A stretch of DNA of 64,000 nt from Bacteroidales bacterium UBA1680. GTDB taxonomy: Bacteria; Bacteroidota; Bacteroidia; Bacteroidales; UBA932. A program made the position numbers and the translations under genes. The notes beneath the pieces were generated by a model, which ran no database searches, was not told the origin of the DNA, and saw nothing but the letters and a program-made list of their open reading frames with translations. Positions within the stretch are counted from its first letter, which is position 1, and every line of letters begins with the position of its first letter. Location: NCBI GenBank assembly GCA_002320605.1, contig DCKG01000029.1, positions 1 to 64,000 of the forward strand. The letters run 5' to 3'. Of this stretch, positions 17,831 to 27,250 are shown piece by piece.

Positions 17831-19308
17831 GAAAGGTCATCATATCGTTAAGCGTTCTGCTGCTAATCTGTTCATGCTCTGATGGCAACGTCAGGATAGC
17901 TGGCAGCCTGAATGAAGATATTCCTATTTATCCTGAATATAAGGACGTTACCATCCCTCCGAACATCGCCCCTCTAGATTTCTGCGTCGTAGGCGGCTCT
18001 TCTAGGAAGTTCTCCCTTCTGATAGATGGCGGAGATTCCAGGATGGTGGTGAGAGGCGATGGCGGTGGAAATTTCGAGATTCCAGAAAAAAGATGGAGGA
18101 ATATGCTGTCTCGCAGTTGCGGGAAGGACATCTCTTTCACCATTTGCAGATACGATGATGGAAAATGGATGTCGTATGACCCTTTCGTCATGCACGTTGC
18201 TGAGGAGGAGATAGACCCTTACCTCGCTTACCGCCTGATTCCTCCGGGATATGGCCTCTGGCGTAAAATGGGAATATATCAGCGAAACCTTGAGACCTAT
18301 GCAGAGAGCCCTATAATGGAGAACGAGCTCACCGACAACAACTGCATGAACTGCCACTCTTTCCCTAATCGAAATCCATCGAAGATGGTCCTTCACATGA
18401 GGGCGAAGAATGCCGGTACTTTGCTGATGGACGGAAACAGGCTGGAAAAGCTCAATACGAAGACTCCGGAGACGATTTCCGCCTTGGTGTATCCCTGCTG
18501 GCATCCTTCGGAGCGCTTCATTGCCTTCTCGAACAACAGCACCGCCCAGTCTTTCTTCATGAATCACCCGAATAGGATTGAGGTGTTCGATTCCAATTCG
18601 GACGTGGTTGTGTATGACGTGGAGCGTCACGAGATTTTCTCTTCTCCACTTTTGAAATCCAAGGACAGCTTCGAGACATTCCCCGCTTTCTCCCCGGACG
18701 GTAAGTCGTTGTATTTCTGCTCTTCTGCAGCTGTGGATTCAATGCCGGCGAGATATAAAGAGTCTCATTACAGTCTTTGCAGGATAGATTTCGACCCTGA
18801 GTCCAGGAGCTTCGGCTTCATGGCAGACACGCTTTATTCTGCGTACGACTCTCTCAGTGTGTCTTTCCCAAGAGTTTCTCCAGATGGCGGTTTCCTGGTG
18901 TTCACCCGTCATCACTTCGGGAATTTTTCCATCTGGCATAAGGATGCAGACCTTTGGGGCATAGACTTGCGAAGCGGGCAGGCATATCCGCTCGCAGAGG
19001 CTAACAGCGACTACGCAGAGAGCTATCATTCTTGGAGCAGCAACAGCCGTTGGCTGGTTTTCAGCAGCCGCAGGGGAGACGGGCTTTACACCAGGCCGTA
19101 TTTCGCATACATGGATTCCTCCGGCAAGGCACGCAAGCCTTTCCTGCTGCCGCAGCGCAGGCCTAAGGAATATTACGACGAGCAGATGTTTTCCTATAAT
19201 ATTCCTGAGCTGGTGGCTGGAAAAGTTAAGGCAGACAAGCATGCAATCAGCACCCTGATGCGTAAGGATCCAGGAACCGACATCGTGTTCAGTGGAGAAG
19301 CCCAATAA
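17827..19308 (+). CDS. PD40/TolB-like beta-propeller lipoprotein with a CxxCH haem motif
   Basis: About 493 residues. Start at ATG 17827 gives MRKVIISLSVLLLICSC with a lipobox; the frame open from 17791 is upstream read-through. After an N-terminal beta domain comes a single haem c motif (NNCMNCHSF, near residue 180). WD40-like PD40 repeats follow: AFSPDGKSLYFCSS, RVSPDGGFLVFTRH and WSSNSRWLVFSSRRGDG. This suggests a periplasmic or surface protein that may carry covalent haem, assembled by the cytochrome c machinery encoded at 32050. Coupled to the DUF6057 gene. Function unknown; some homologs are loosely named cytochrome c biosynthesis proteins. Confidence 0.78.
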   Translation: MRKVIISLSVLLLICSCSDGNVRIAGSLNEDIPIYPEYKDVTIPPNIAPLDFCVVGGSSRKFSLLIDGGDSRMVVRGDGGGNFEIPEKRWRNMLSRSCGKDISFTICRYDDGKWMSYDPFVMHVAEEEIDPYLAYRLIPPGYGLWRKMGIYQRNLETYAESPIMENELTDNNCMNCHSFPNRNPSKMVLHMRAKNAGTLLMDGNRLEKLNTKTPETISALVYPCWHPSERFIAFSNNSTAQSFFMNHPNRIEVFDSNSDVVVYDVERHEIFSSPLLKSKDSFETFPAFSPDGKSLYFCSSAAVDSMPARYKESHYSLCRIDFDPESRSFGFMADTLYSAYDSLSVSFPRVSPDGGFLVFTRHHFGNFSIWHKDADLWGIDLRSGQAYPLAEANSDYAESYHSWSSNSRWLVFSSRRGDGLYTRPYFAYMDSSGKARKPFLLPQRRPKEYYDEQMFSYNIPELVAGKVKADKHAISTLMRKDPGTDIVFSGEAQ

Positions 19309-19328
19309 TCCTGAATCAAGTTCAGGGT
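19308..19328. terminator. Bidirectional hairpin between convergent genes
   Basis: ATCCTGAA (19308-19315), 5-base loop, then TTCAGGGT (19321-19328), paired with one G-T wobble. It starts at the last base of the PD40 gene and precedes the 3' end of trmO on the other strand. It is a copy of the dispersed hairpin also seen at 51230 and 63861. Confidence 0.55.
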
Positions 19329-19344
19329 GACGAGTGGGGGTTGT

Positions 19345-20097
19345 TCAGGATGATTGGAACGGATTCACTGCCACGATGGTAAGCGTGCGGCCTTGTACTC
19401 TGAACATGATGTCGTAGCCACCGAATGGCATGCCGTATGTCTTGCTGGGGTCGTCCTGATAGCGGGGGCGGGGATCCTGCGACAGAACTTGCCTCAGAAT
19501 ATCCCAGTCGAGACTTATGGGTGCAAATTCTTCTGGGACGATTACTTGCAGCGGTTTCCACTCATGCTCGTCGACGAAGCCAGATTGCACTCCGGGATGG
19601 CTGTCAGTATATTCAATGTATGGCTTGATGTCGTAAATCGGCGTTCCGTCCATGAGGTCGGCACCTAATACGTAAATCACCGGTCCGAGAGCTTTGCCTG
19701 TGCCATCTTTTTCGTCGTAAGAGATGCTCTCCAGCCTCACGGAAGACAGGCCTAGCCCATTCGGCCTGAAAGGGGAGCGGCTGGCGAAGACACCTATGCG
19801 CGCATTGCCTCCCAGCCTTGGCGGCCTTACCGTAGGCTGGAACTTAGTCGCATCAGAAGGATTGGAGCCCGTTTCCGGTCCTGCTGCACGACAAGCGGAG
19901 CCGTGCTGGTTAGCGGAAAATCCCCAGACCAGCCAGATGTAGTCGAAACCCTCCAAGCCGCGTACTGCATCGGCATTCCTGCACCATGGCTCGAATACGA
20001 TTCTGCCTTCCAATTCTGGCACGAGTCCTGCCTGCCGAGGGATCCCGAATTTGGAGGGAAACGGCGATCGGAAGACCGCAATCGGCTTGATATTCAT
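19345..20097 (-). CDS. trmO: tRNA (adenine(37)-N6)-methyltransferase TrmO
   Basis: SAM-dependent methyltransferase that methylates t6A37 of ANN-decoding tRNAs. The TrmO/TsaA fold is clear from PIAVFRSPFPSKFGIPRQ, GLEGFDYIWLVWGF, PRLGGNARIGVFASRSPFRPN (here split: RIGVFASRSPFRPN) and LDGTPIYDIKPYI-like MDGTPIYDIKPYIEY. I use the second Met (20097, MNIKPIAVF), which matches the family start; ATG 20109 would add four residues. Divergent from the M23 gene. A PPRLGG segment and C-terminal domain fit the about 230-250 residue family length. Confidence 0.93.
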   Translation of the reverse strand: MNIKPIAVFRSPFPSKFGIPRQAGLVPELEGRIVFEPWCRNADAVRGLEGFDYIWLVWGFSANQHGSACRAAGPETGSNPSDATKFQPTVRPPRLGGNARIGVFASRSPFRPNGLGLSSVRLESISYDEKDGTGKALGPVIYVLGADLMDGTPIYDIKPYIEYTDSHPGVQSGFVDEHEWKPLQVIVPEEFAPISLDWDILRQVLSQDPRPRYQDDPSKTYGMPFGGYDIMFRVQGRTLTIVAVNPFQSS

Positions 20098-20141
20098 TTC
20101 TCCTTTCATCTTACTAAATTAACAATTATTTGGCAATCGCA

Positions 20142-20172
20142 TTGGGCGCGCTGATGAATTTTTATAAATTTG
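20142..20172 (+). promoter_or_regulatory. Predicted promoter of the M23-family gene, near-leaderless
   Basis: TTG (20142-20144), a 20-bp spacer and TAAATTTG (20165-20172). The ATG at 20179 lies only 6 bases after the -7 box, so the transcript would have almost no leader. Confidence 0.55.
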
Positions 20173-20178
20173 TGGAAT

Positions 20179-21420
20179 ATGAAACTCTGCAAGATATTCA
20201 TAGTTATATTCCTGTCAATAATATTCATGCTTGGCGGCTGCAAGAGGAAGGCCGCCGAAGTGCCTGTCATAGAACAAAAGGATTCCGTGCCGCCGATTGG
20301 CTTCTGGGCAGACTCTTTGGACATGTTCGAAGGAACCGTCCGAAACGGCGAGACCCTTACTACGCTCCTGACGCGGCTGGGGATGGATGCCGATTCGGCA
20401 TATTCATTGGCAATGAAATGCGATACGGTCTTTGACGTGCGGAAAATGCGGGCTGGAAATAGGTACAGGGCATATTATTTCATGGATTCGGCTGCCATCG
20501 GCAGCACGGCGGAACATCCTCTCGAATACGTCGTCTATGATCATGACAAAGTGAACATGACCATCTTCAAGTGCAATGATTCGCTGGCAGTATGGAATTT
20601 TTCGAAACCTGTCGAGGCAGAGGATGTTTACACCGACGTGACAATCCGCACGTCGCTTTGGAACGATATGGCTAAGGCAGGCGCCTCCGTGAATCTAATC
20701 GCTGCTCTGTCGGACATATATGCATGGACTGTGGACTTCTTCGGCTTGCAAGAGGGAGACAGGTTCAGGGTGCTGTACGAGCAAGAGTCTTGCGAAGGGG
20801 AAATCATAGATATTCACCGAATATATTATGCTGAGTTCCAAAGAGATTCCTCAGTGCTTCCTGCGATTTACTTCGATCAGGGCGATGACGGAAATCTTTA
20901 CTGGAACGAGAAAGGGGAGAGCATGCGCAAGGCTTTTCTGAAGGCTCCGCTGAAATTCACCCGTATCAGTTCCGGCTTTTCCTATCACAGGAGACATCCC
21001 GTGACCGGACAGGTCAAGGCTCACACTGCCGTGGACTATGCCGCCCCGACAGGAACTCCGGTAATGAGCATCGGCGACGGAACTGTCGTAAGCGCTGGGT
21101 GGTCTGGAGGCGGCGGAAACACGGTGAAAATCCGGCACAATTCCGTTTATCAGACGGCTTACCTTCATCTTTCCAGGTACGCTAAAGGCATCAAGGCCGG
21201 GGCGAGGGTGCACCAGGGTGACGTAATAGGCTACGTTGGCTCTACGGGAGTGTCCACTGGCCCGCATCTCGATTTCCGCGTCTGGAAGAATGGCTCGCCC
21301 GTGAACCCACTGAAGCTGGAATCCCCACCTTCGGACCCTATCAAAGAAGAGAACAGGGAGGCGCTGGATTCGGTGAGGCTTGGCTTCCGCCAAGAAATGG
21401 ACTCGCTTGCAAGAAAATAA
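20179..21420 (+). CDS. M23-family (LytM-like) peptidase lipoprotein with altered metal site
   Basis: About 413 residues. Start ATG 20179 (MKLCKIFIVIFLSIIFML) gives lipobox LGGC; the TTG at 20170 lies inside the promoter. A LysM/OapA-like N-terminal region (GTVRNGETLTTLLTRLGM) precedes the LytM domain (about 265-390). There, HTAVDYAAP supplies H-x3-D, and TAYLHLS and the loop TGVSTGPHLDFRVWKNG follow. The canonical HxH is HxD here, so one zinc ligand is replaced. It may be a weak or non-catalytic peptidoglycan-binding activator, or use Asp as ligand. 6 bp upstream of the GH3 gene. Confidence 0.87.
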   Translation: MKLCKIFIVIFLSIIFMLGGCKRKAAEVPVIEQKDSVPPIGFWADSLDMFEGTVRNGETLTTLLTRLGMDADSAYSLAMKCDTVFDVRKMRAGNRYRAYYFMDSAAIGSTAEHPLEYVVYDHDKVNMTIFKCNDSLAVWNFSKPVEAEDVYTDVTIRTSLWNDMAKAGASVNLIAALSDIYAWTVDFFGLQEGDRFRVLYEQESCEGEIIDIHRIYYAEFQRDSSVLPAIYFDQGDDGNLYWNEKGESMRKAFLKAPLKFTRISSGFSYHRRHPVTGQVKAHTAVDYAAPTGTPVMSIGDGTVVSAGWSGGGGNTVKIRHNSVYQTAYLHLSRYAKGIKAGARVHQGDVIGYVGSTGVSTGPHLDFRVWKNGSPVNPLKLESPPSDPIKEENREALDSVRLGFRQEMDSLARK

Positions 21421-21426
21421 TATTAT

Positions 21427-23766
21427 ATGAATATGACATATTCAAAGAGAAAAGTTTTTTTTATGGTGGCTGTCTTGGCGCTTGTCCTCTTTGGCTGCCG
21501 GCAGGAGGATAAGAGGGTCGCCATCCCTATGGATAAGGCGATTGAGGCCAAGGTGGACAGCGTGCTTAGGAATATGACGCTGGACGAGAAGGTCGGTCAG
21601 ATGATTCAGCTGACGAGCTCTACCGTTACGAACGAGGCAGGAGGTGCCTTGGACACTGCCAAGCTACGTCACGTGATAGCCGAGCTGAAAGTGGGCTCCA
21701 TCTTGAATACTTTCGGCCCTGCGGCTCGCTCCCGAGAGGAAACTGCGAGGTTGGTGAGAGAACTCCAGGAATATTCCATGAAATATATCGGCATTCCTTG
21801 CATTTATGGAATGGACATGATTCATGGGGCTTCGTACCTGACCGATGCCGTGCTTTTCCCCCAGGAAATCAACTTGGCTGCGACATTTGACAGAAATTTT
21901 GCCGCCGCAATGGGGAAGACGACCGCATACGAGACGAGGGCAGCGATGATTCCTTGGGTATTTTCTCCAGTCATGGATTTGGCTCGCACCCCAGTGTGGC
22001 CACGCGTCTGGGAAAGCTGGGGAGAGGATCCTTATCTGGCATCGGAGATGGCCGTCGCCGAGACTAAAGCGATGCAAGGCAATGACCCGAACCACATAGA
22101 CCTGAACCATGTCGGGGTGAGCATCAAGCATTATCTGGCTTACGGCGCACCGGCTTCGGGGCAGGATAGGACACCTGCATACATATCTGCCAGCGATTTG
22201 AGAGAAAAATATTTCCGTCCGTTCAAGGATTGCATGCAGGCAGGCGCCCTCACTCTGATGGTCAACTCTGCGTCTATCAACGGCGTGCCGACCCATGCGA
22301 ACCATGAACTACTTACTGTTTGGGCGAAGGAGCAGCTTGGCTGGGACGGAATGATCGTCACCGACTGGGCAGACCTGGATAATCTCTATCAGAGGGATCA
22401 TGTGGCGGAAGATGCCGTAGATGCACTTGCGATGGGGATAAATGCAGGAATCGACATGGTGATGGATCCAATGGATCCGGGTAGCGTCGGGGAACTTCGG
22501 AAGGCGATAGATGAGGGGCTGATTCCAATGTCAAGAGTTGACGATGCTGTGCGGAGGGTTCTGCGCCTGAAATTCAGGCTCGGGCTCTTCGACCATCCGA
22601 CCTGGGATGTCAATGAATATGACGCATTCGCTTCGAATGATGCTCAGGTGGCTTCCTTCAAGGCTGCCGTAGAGTCCGAGGTGCTGCTGAAGAACAATGA
22701 CAACATATTGCCGATCGAGTATGGGACAAAGATTCTGGTGACGGGCCCGAACGCCAATTCAATGAGGACTTTGAATGGCGGCTGGTCATATACCTGGCAG
22801 GGAGACGCAGATAAGTACGCCCAGGATTACAACACCATCTATGAAGCTCTGAGCGAGAAATTCGGAGATTCTAATGTGATTTATGAGCCTGGTGTTGAAT
22901 ATGACTTCTCTGGTGTCTGGCAGGACGAGCCTGAGCCGCAGATTTCGAAGGCAGTCGCGGCTGCTTCAAAGGCACAGGTGATTGTTTGCTGCGTGGGCGA
23001 GAACTCCTATTGCGAGACGCCAGGAAACATCAATGACCTGAATCTTTCTGCAAATCAGAAGGAACTGGTGAAGGCTCTGGCAAAGACAGGGAAGCCGATA
23101 GTGCTAGTCCTGAATGAAGGAAGGCCGAGAGTTATTAATGACATCGAGCCTCTAGCTAAGGCAATCATTGACGTGATGTTGCCTGGGAACTATGGCAGCG
23201 ATGCCCTCGCAGCCTTGCTGAGCGGGGAAGAGAATTTCAGCGGAAAGCTGCCATTCACTTATCCTAGGCACGTAAATTCATTGCACTCCTACGATTACAA
23301 GGTTCAGGAGAGCCGCGAAACCATGCCTGGAGAGTACAACTATGATGCTGTGATGGACTTCCAATGGCCATTCGGAAGTGGCATCAGCTACACCGAATAT
23401 GAATATTCCGGCTTCAAGTGTCTCTCTGGAGACGATTTCATCGCTTCCGACATTTTGGAGTTCCAGGTAGCAGTGAAGAATGTCGGGAATCATAACGGCA
23501 AGGAGGCCGTCCTGCTGTATTCTAGCGACATGGTTGCCAGCCTGATTCCAGACGCGAGGCGCCTGCGAGCGTTCACGAAAATTGAGTTGGGCAGCGGCGA
23601 GAGCAAGACGGTCGATTTCAAAATTCCAGCCCACGAGCTGGCTTTCGTAGGTGCAGACGGCAAGTGGCGCTTGGAAGAAGGTGGGTTCAGGATGTCCTGC
23701 GGTGACCAGTCCATAAAGATCAATTGCACTCAAACCCACGTCTGGGACACCCCGAACATCGATTAG
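21427..23766 (+). CDS. Beta-glucosidase, glycoside hydrolase family 3
   Basis: 779-residue secreted enzyme with signal peptide and lipobox (LVLFGC, near residue 20). GH3 N-domain (about 45-370): GQMIQLTS, IPCIYGMDMIHGASY, RVWESWGEDPYLASEM, IKHYLAYG, and the nucleophile Asp in MIVTDWADL. GH3 C-domain and a fibronectin-III-like C-terminal domain (from about 660: FQVAVKNVGNHNGKEAV) follow. The architecture is like BglX, hydrolysing beta-glucosides in the periplasm or at the surface. It follows the M23 gene by 6 bp, so is probably co-transcribed, and is convergent with cutC. Exact linkage specificity is not readable. Confidence 0.93.
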   Translation: MNMTYSKRKVFFMVAVLALVLFGCRQEDKRVAIPMDKAIEAKVDSVLRNMTLDEKVGQMIQLTSSTVTNEAGGALDTAKLRHVIAELKVGSILNTFGPAARSREETARLVRELQEYSMKYIGIPCIYGMDMIHGASYLTDAVLFPQEINLAATFDRNFAAAMGKTTAYETRAAMIPWVFSPVMDLARTPVWPRVWESWGEDPYLASEMAVAETKAMQGNDPNHIDLNHVGVSIKHYLAYGAPASGQDRTPAYISASDLREKYFRPFKDCMQAGALTLMVNSASINGVPTHANHELLTVWAKEQLGWDGMIVTDWADLDNLYQRDHVAEDAVDALAMGINAGIDMVMDPMDPGSVGELRKAIDEGLIPMSRVDDAVRRVLRLKFRLGLFDHPTWDVNEYDAFASNDAQVASFKAAVESEVLLKNNDNILPIEYGTKILVTGPNANSMRTLNGGWSYTWQGDADKYAQDYNTIYEALSEKFGDSNVIYEPGVEYDFSGVWQDEPEPQISKAVAAASKAQVIVCCVGENSYCETPGNINDLNLSANQKELVKALAKTGKPIVLVLNEGRPRVINDIEPLAKAIIDVMLPGNYGSDALAALLSGEENFSGKLPFTYPRHVNSLHSYDYKVQESRETMPGEYNYDAVMDFQWPFGSGISYTEYEYSGFKCLSGDDFIASDILEFQVAVKNVGNHNGKEAVLLYSSDMVASLIPDARRLRAFTKIELGSGESKTVDFKIPAHELAFVGADGKWRLEEGGFRMSCGDQSIKINCTQTHVWDTPNID

Positions 23767-23791
23767 AGCGAGATCGAATATTAATCATAAA

Positions 23792-23826
23792 GTGCCAAAC
23801 TAAGCTATTTTTGCCGAGTTTGGCAC
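23792..23826. terminator. Perfect inverted repeat between GH3 and cutC
   Basis: GTGCCAAACT (23792-23801) and AGTTTGGCAC (23817-23826) with a 15-base loop. It lies in the 85-bp gap between convergent genes, so a bidirectional terminator is likely; the loop is long and no poly-T run follows directly. Confidence 0.5.
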
Positions 23827-23851
23827 AATTTGTCTTTGTCGCAGTCGGCAA

Positions 23852-24523
23852 TTATGCTGATGAAGCCTGCTCGGATCTCAGGGTAGGGATTATTTCCAGG
23901 CGGGAGCCGTGGATTTCATGGATGCCGGTGGCGGCTGCGATGGCCGTGGCGTTGGCCGCGGTGACTCCGCAGCCGGCCATTATGCTAAGCCTGCCGTAAG
24001 ACGTGCGAACCATCTCGGCAATGACCATCCTTCCTGAATATGCATCAGATGCCCCTCCGGAGGTCAATATCCTGTCTATGCCGCCTATGCCCATGATGGC
24101 TTGAAGGCTTTTGAATATATCGGCAGTCTCGTCAATGGCCCTGTGGAAGGTGGTCGCAAGGCCGTGACGGCGAGCTTCGGCGACCATCCTTCCGGTTGCG
24201 TCCACATCTATCGAGCCGTCTTTCTGCAACATTCCGAACACCACGCCATTCACCCTTCGGCCATTTTCCCTGAGCTCTCCGCAGAAACGTATGCCGTCCA
24301 AAATCCGGGCCGTCTCTTCCGGAGAATAAACGAAATCGCCGCCCCTCGGCCTTATCAGAACGTTCACCGGAATGTTCAGTGACGCTATGGTCTTTTTTAT
24401 CGTCTCGGCTGAAGGCGTCGTCCCGCCGATGGCTAGCTTCTCGCAAAGCTCAATCCTGTCTGCGCCTGCTTTAAAGGCAGAGAGCGCCTTTTCGAAGCTG
24501 TCGCAGCATATTTCAATGGTCAT
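23852..24523 (-). CDS. cutC: CutC-family protein (copper homeostasis family)
   Basis: TIM-barrel protein of about 223 residues. The CutC family pattern is visible: MTIEICCDSFEKALSAF, GADRIELCE, GGTTPSAETI, NVLIRPRGGDFVYS, FHRAIDE and RILTSGGASDA. Start set at ATG 24523 (MTIEICCDS), matching the family; ATG 24535 adds four residues. The copper role reported in E. coli is disputed, and the biochemical activity is not known. Divergent from the MscS gene with a 74-bp gap. Confidence 0.9.
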   Translation of the reverse strand: MTIEICCDSFEKALSAFKAGADRIELCEKLAIGGTTPSAETIKKTIASLNIPVNVLIRPRGGDFVYSPEETARILDGIRFCGELRENGRRVNGVVFGMLQKDGSIDVDATGRMVAEARRHGLATTFHRAIDETADIFKSLQAIMGIGGIDRILTSGGASDAYSGRMVIAEMVRTSYGRLSIMAGCGVTAANATAIAAATGIHEIHGSRLEIIPTLRSEQASSA

Positions 24524-24597
24524 ATTCATAAACATCCGTTTTGTAGTCCCTAATTTAGGAGATATTTCTTATTTTTGTGCATATCCTTTTGAACTCG

Positions 24598-27249
24598 ATG
24601 AAGAAGATATTCTTATCCATATTCCTTTTCCTTGCTGCCCTGCCCTCTTTCGCAGTATTCAACGAGCGGGATCTCGCAATGACCTTGCAGGTGCTTCGCT
24701 ATGAGCTTTCGCAGACGTATCGGGAAATGGAAGCCAATCAGCTTCAGTTCGAGACTCAGGATCAGTCCCAGCATGAAGATCTGGCGCAGCTGATCCAAAG
24801 CTGCAACGAATTGTCCCTGATGCTATATTCGCAGAAGCAGAATTTCACTTTCGATCTCACGTATGCCCTGCATAAGGTGACGAATCAGTATCGGAGTTTC
24901 AAAGAAAGCAGGATGCCGTACGATAACATAATCTCCTATCTGGATGTGGAAATTGAGCGGTACTCCAAGCTGGTGAATGCGCTGGAAGTCCTACCTCCTT
25001 CCTTGGTGGAGATTCCGGATAGCCTGGGTCCGAAGCTGCTGGATTCTCTTGCCGCTACCCTTCAGCCAAAGATGTTCCCGAATTCATCCTACGAAGATCA
25101 GCATGCCGATGACCCCGATCATGCCTCGCATAATTACAGTAGCGAGGAAAGCGTTCATCTGAGTGACTTCAATCTGAGCGAGGCCTCCCAGCAGGATCGC
25201 GACAGCTGCCTTTTCTATGCCCGGAACCTTCTCAGAGGCTTCACCGACCTCAGGGATCACATGAAGGAGGATAACGAGTATTATGAAACGACCAGCAAGA
25301 GGCTCAAGGAAAGCTATGAATATGCTCAGGAGCGATACAAGCTGGTGCAGAAAAGAATATTCATTGACGGGCAGGACAATTATTTCAGGGTGATCCCGCA
25401 TTTCGGTTCTTACCTTAAGCGAGCGGTGCGGGACTGCAAGGACAAGTATGGTAAAGATAATTTCACGCAGGTGAACAGCGAGTGGCGCGGGGTCATGGTT
25501 CTGGGCTTCTCCGTGATGGTGCTGCTGTACCTCGCCATAGCCACCGTGCTGAGCAATCTCCTGGTCAGGCTGCTGCAAAGGAGAGTCCGCTATTTCAAGA
25601 CCGAGGATTTCAAGGAACGTCGTTTCGCCTGGCTGCTGCTCTCGGCCGACTTTCTGTTCGTTCTCGTCATAGGCATCGTGAGGATATCCATGCCTAATTC
25701 CCATTTCTTCGAGATGGCATCGGGACTCATCATAGAGTTCGCCCTTCTGTTGCTGGCAATCCTGATTTCCATGCTCATAAGGTATGTCGGGAATGAGATC
25801 AACCGCGGCATCAAGCTGTATGCTCCTGTGATGCTGCTCGGTCTCCTGGTCATAACATTCAGGATTATATTCATTCCTAACAGCTTGATAACCTTGCTGT
25901 TTCCTCCGCTGCTACTGCTGTTCGGACTGTGGCAGCTGGTTACTCTGGAAAGGGATGGCGGCAAGGTCCCAAGGCTCGACAAGAATTTCGCAGTGTCATC
26001 CCTGGTCATCACGGGAATCGCCCTTGTGATGTCGCTTGTCGGATACGCTCTCATGGCCGTCCAAGTTTACATCTGGTGGATTTTCCAGCTGACTGTGCTA
26101 CAGCTCATTCTTGCTGCGTCCGACCTTCTGAAACGTTACCGCAGTTCCAGGCTGGATGTTAAAGTCAGGGCCTACAGGATTAAGAATCAGAATCTCATGA
26201 ATAACGATAAGGGATCTGGAATAGAAGTCACATGGCTTTATGACTTGGTAGAGATGGCAGTGGTACCCATACTGATCGTGGTTTCGGTTCCGTTCTGCCT
26301 TTTCATGGCCTCCAAGGTGTTCGATCTCACCGAGATAGGAATGCAACTGCTGTCATATTCATTCTTGAATTATGACTACATACATCTTTCTATCATCAAG
26401 ATATTAGTGGCGGTGGGGCTTTACTATGTGTTCCACTACCTCAGCTATATGATCAAGGCTTTTTACAGGATATTCAAGGTGCGCTCGGCCATGGAGCGTA
26501 GCGATGGCAGGTTCTTCCATGAGACCGACTTGAACCTTACCTTGGCGAACAATGTGATAGGGATACTCGTCTGGGGCACTTATGCGATAGTGACCGTAAG
26601 CCTGCTGCGGGTCCCTACCAAATCGCTCTCGGTCATAACCGCAGGCCTGGCCGCAGGCCTGGGCTTCGCCATGAAGGACATCCTGAATAACTTCTTCTAC
26701 GGGGTGCAGCTGATGTCCGGAAGGCTGAGGGTGGGGGATTACATCGAATGCGACGGCATTCGCGGAAAGGTGGACTCCATCAATTACCAGATGACGCAGA
26801 TTGCGGCCGAGGATGGTTCCGTAATGGCATTTACGAATAGCACCCTCTTCAACAAGAATTTCAAGAATCTGACGAAGAATCATTCATATGAATATATTCC
26901 ATTGAAGGTAGGCATAGCTTACGGTTCCGATGTCGAGAGGACTCGCAAGGTGATCCTGAAAGCTCTTGCGCCGTTGCGTAGGCCGGACAGCTACGGAAGA
27001 GCCGTGGTGGAGCCGAAATATGGCATTAAGGTCATGCTGACGAGCTTCGGGGACAGCAGCGTGAACCTCACTGTGAAACAATTCGTGCTGGTGAGCGAGC
27101 GGTACAATTACATCGACAAGGCTAACGATGCCATCTACAAGGCTTTGAATGAGAACGGAATAGAAATACCATTCCCTCAGACAGACTTGCACGTGAAGGA
27201 CTTGCCTGCAGGACTGAAGGTCAGGGAAGACGATACAAAAAAGGATTAG
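24598..27249 (+). CDS. Large MscS-family mechanosensitive ion channel
   Basis: 883 residues from ATG 24598 (MKKIFLSIFLFLAALPSFA signal peptide). A periplasmic, largely helical domain (about 20-280, rich in Glu/Gln) is followed by about eleven membrane segments (from about 295). The MscS pore helix and beta domain come last: GLAAGLGFAMKDILNNFFYG, VGDYIECDGIRGKV and QMTQIAAEDGSVMAFTNS. It resembles MscK/YbdG-sized channels that release solutes on hypo-osmotic shock. A -7-like box TATTTTTG is at 24570-24577. purN begins 1 bp after its stop. Confidence 0.93.
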   Translation: MKKIFLSIFLFLAALPSFAVFNERDLAMTLQVLRYELSQTYREMEANQLQFETQDQSQHEDLAQLIQSCNELSLMLYSQKQNFTFDLTYALHKVTNQYRSFKESRMPYDNIISYLDVEIERYSKLVNALEVLPPSLVEIPDSLGPKLLDSLAATLQPKMFPNSSYEDQHADDPDHASHNYSSEESVHLSDFNLSEASQQDRDSCLFYARNLLRGFTDLRDHMKEDNEYYETTSKRLKESYEYAQERYKLVQKRIFIDGQDNYFRVIPHFGSYLKRAVRDCKDKYGKDNFTQVNSEWRGVMVLGFSVMVLLYLAIATVLSNLLVRLLQRRVRYFKTEDFKERRFAWLLLSADFLFVLVIGIVRISMPNSHFFEMASGLIIEFALLLLAILISMLIRYVGNEINRGIKLYAPVMLLGLLVITFRIIFIPNSLITLLFPPLLLLFGLWQLVTLERDGGKVPRLDKNFAVSSLVITGIALVMSLVGYALMAVQVYIWWIFQLTVLQLILAASDLLKRYRSSRLDVKVRAYRIKNQNLMNNDKGSGIEVTWLYDLVEMAVVPILIVVSVPFCLFMASKVFDLTEIGMQLLSYSFLNYDYIHLSIIKILVAVGLYYVFHYLSYMIKAFYRIFKVRSAMERSDGRFFHETDLNLTLANNVIGILVWGTYAIVTVSLLRVPTKSLSVITAGLAAGLGFAMKDILNNFFYGVQLMSGRLRVGDYIECDGIRGKVDSINYQMTQIAAEDGSVMAFTNSTLFNKNFKNLTKNHSYEYIPLKVGIAYGSDVERTRKVILKALAPLRRPDSYGRAVVEPKYGIKVMLTSFGDSSVNLTVKQFVLVSERYNYIDKANDAIYKALNENGIEIPFPQTDLHVKDLPAGLKVREDDTKKD

Positions 27250-27250
27250 A

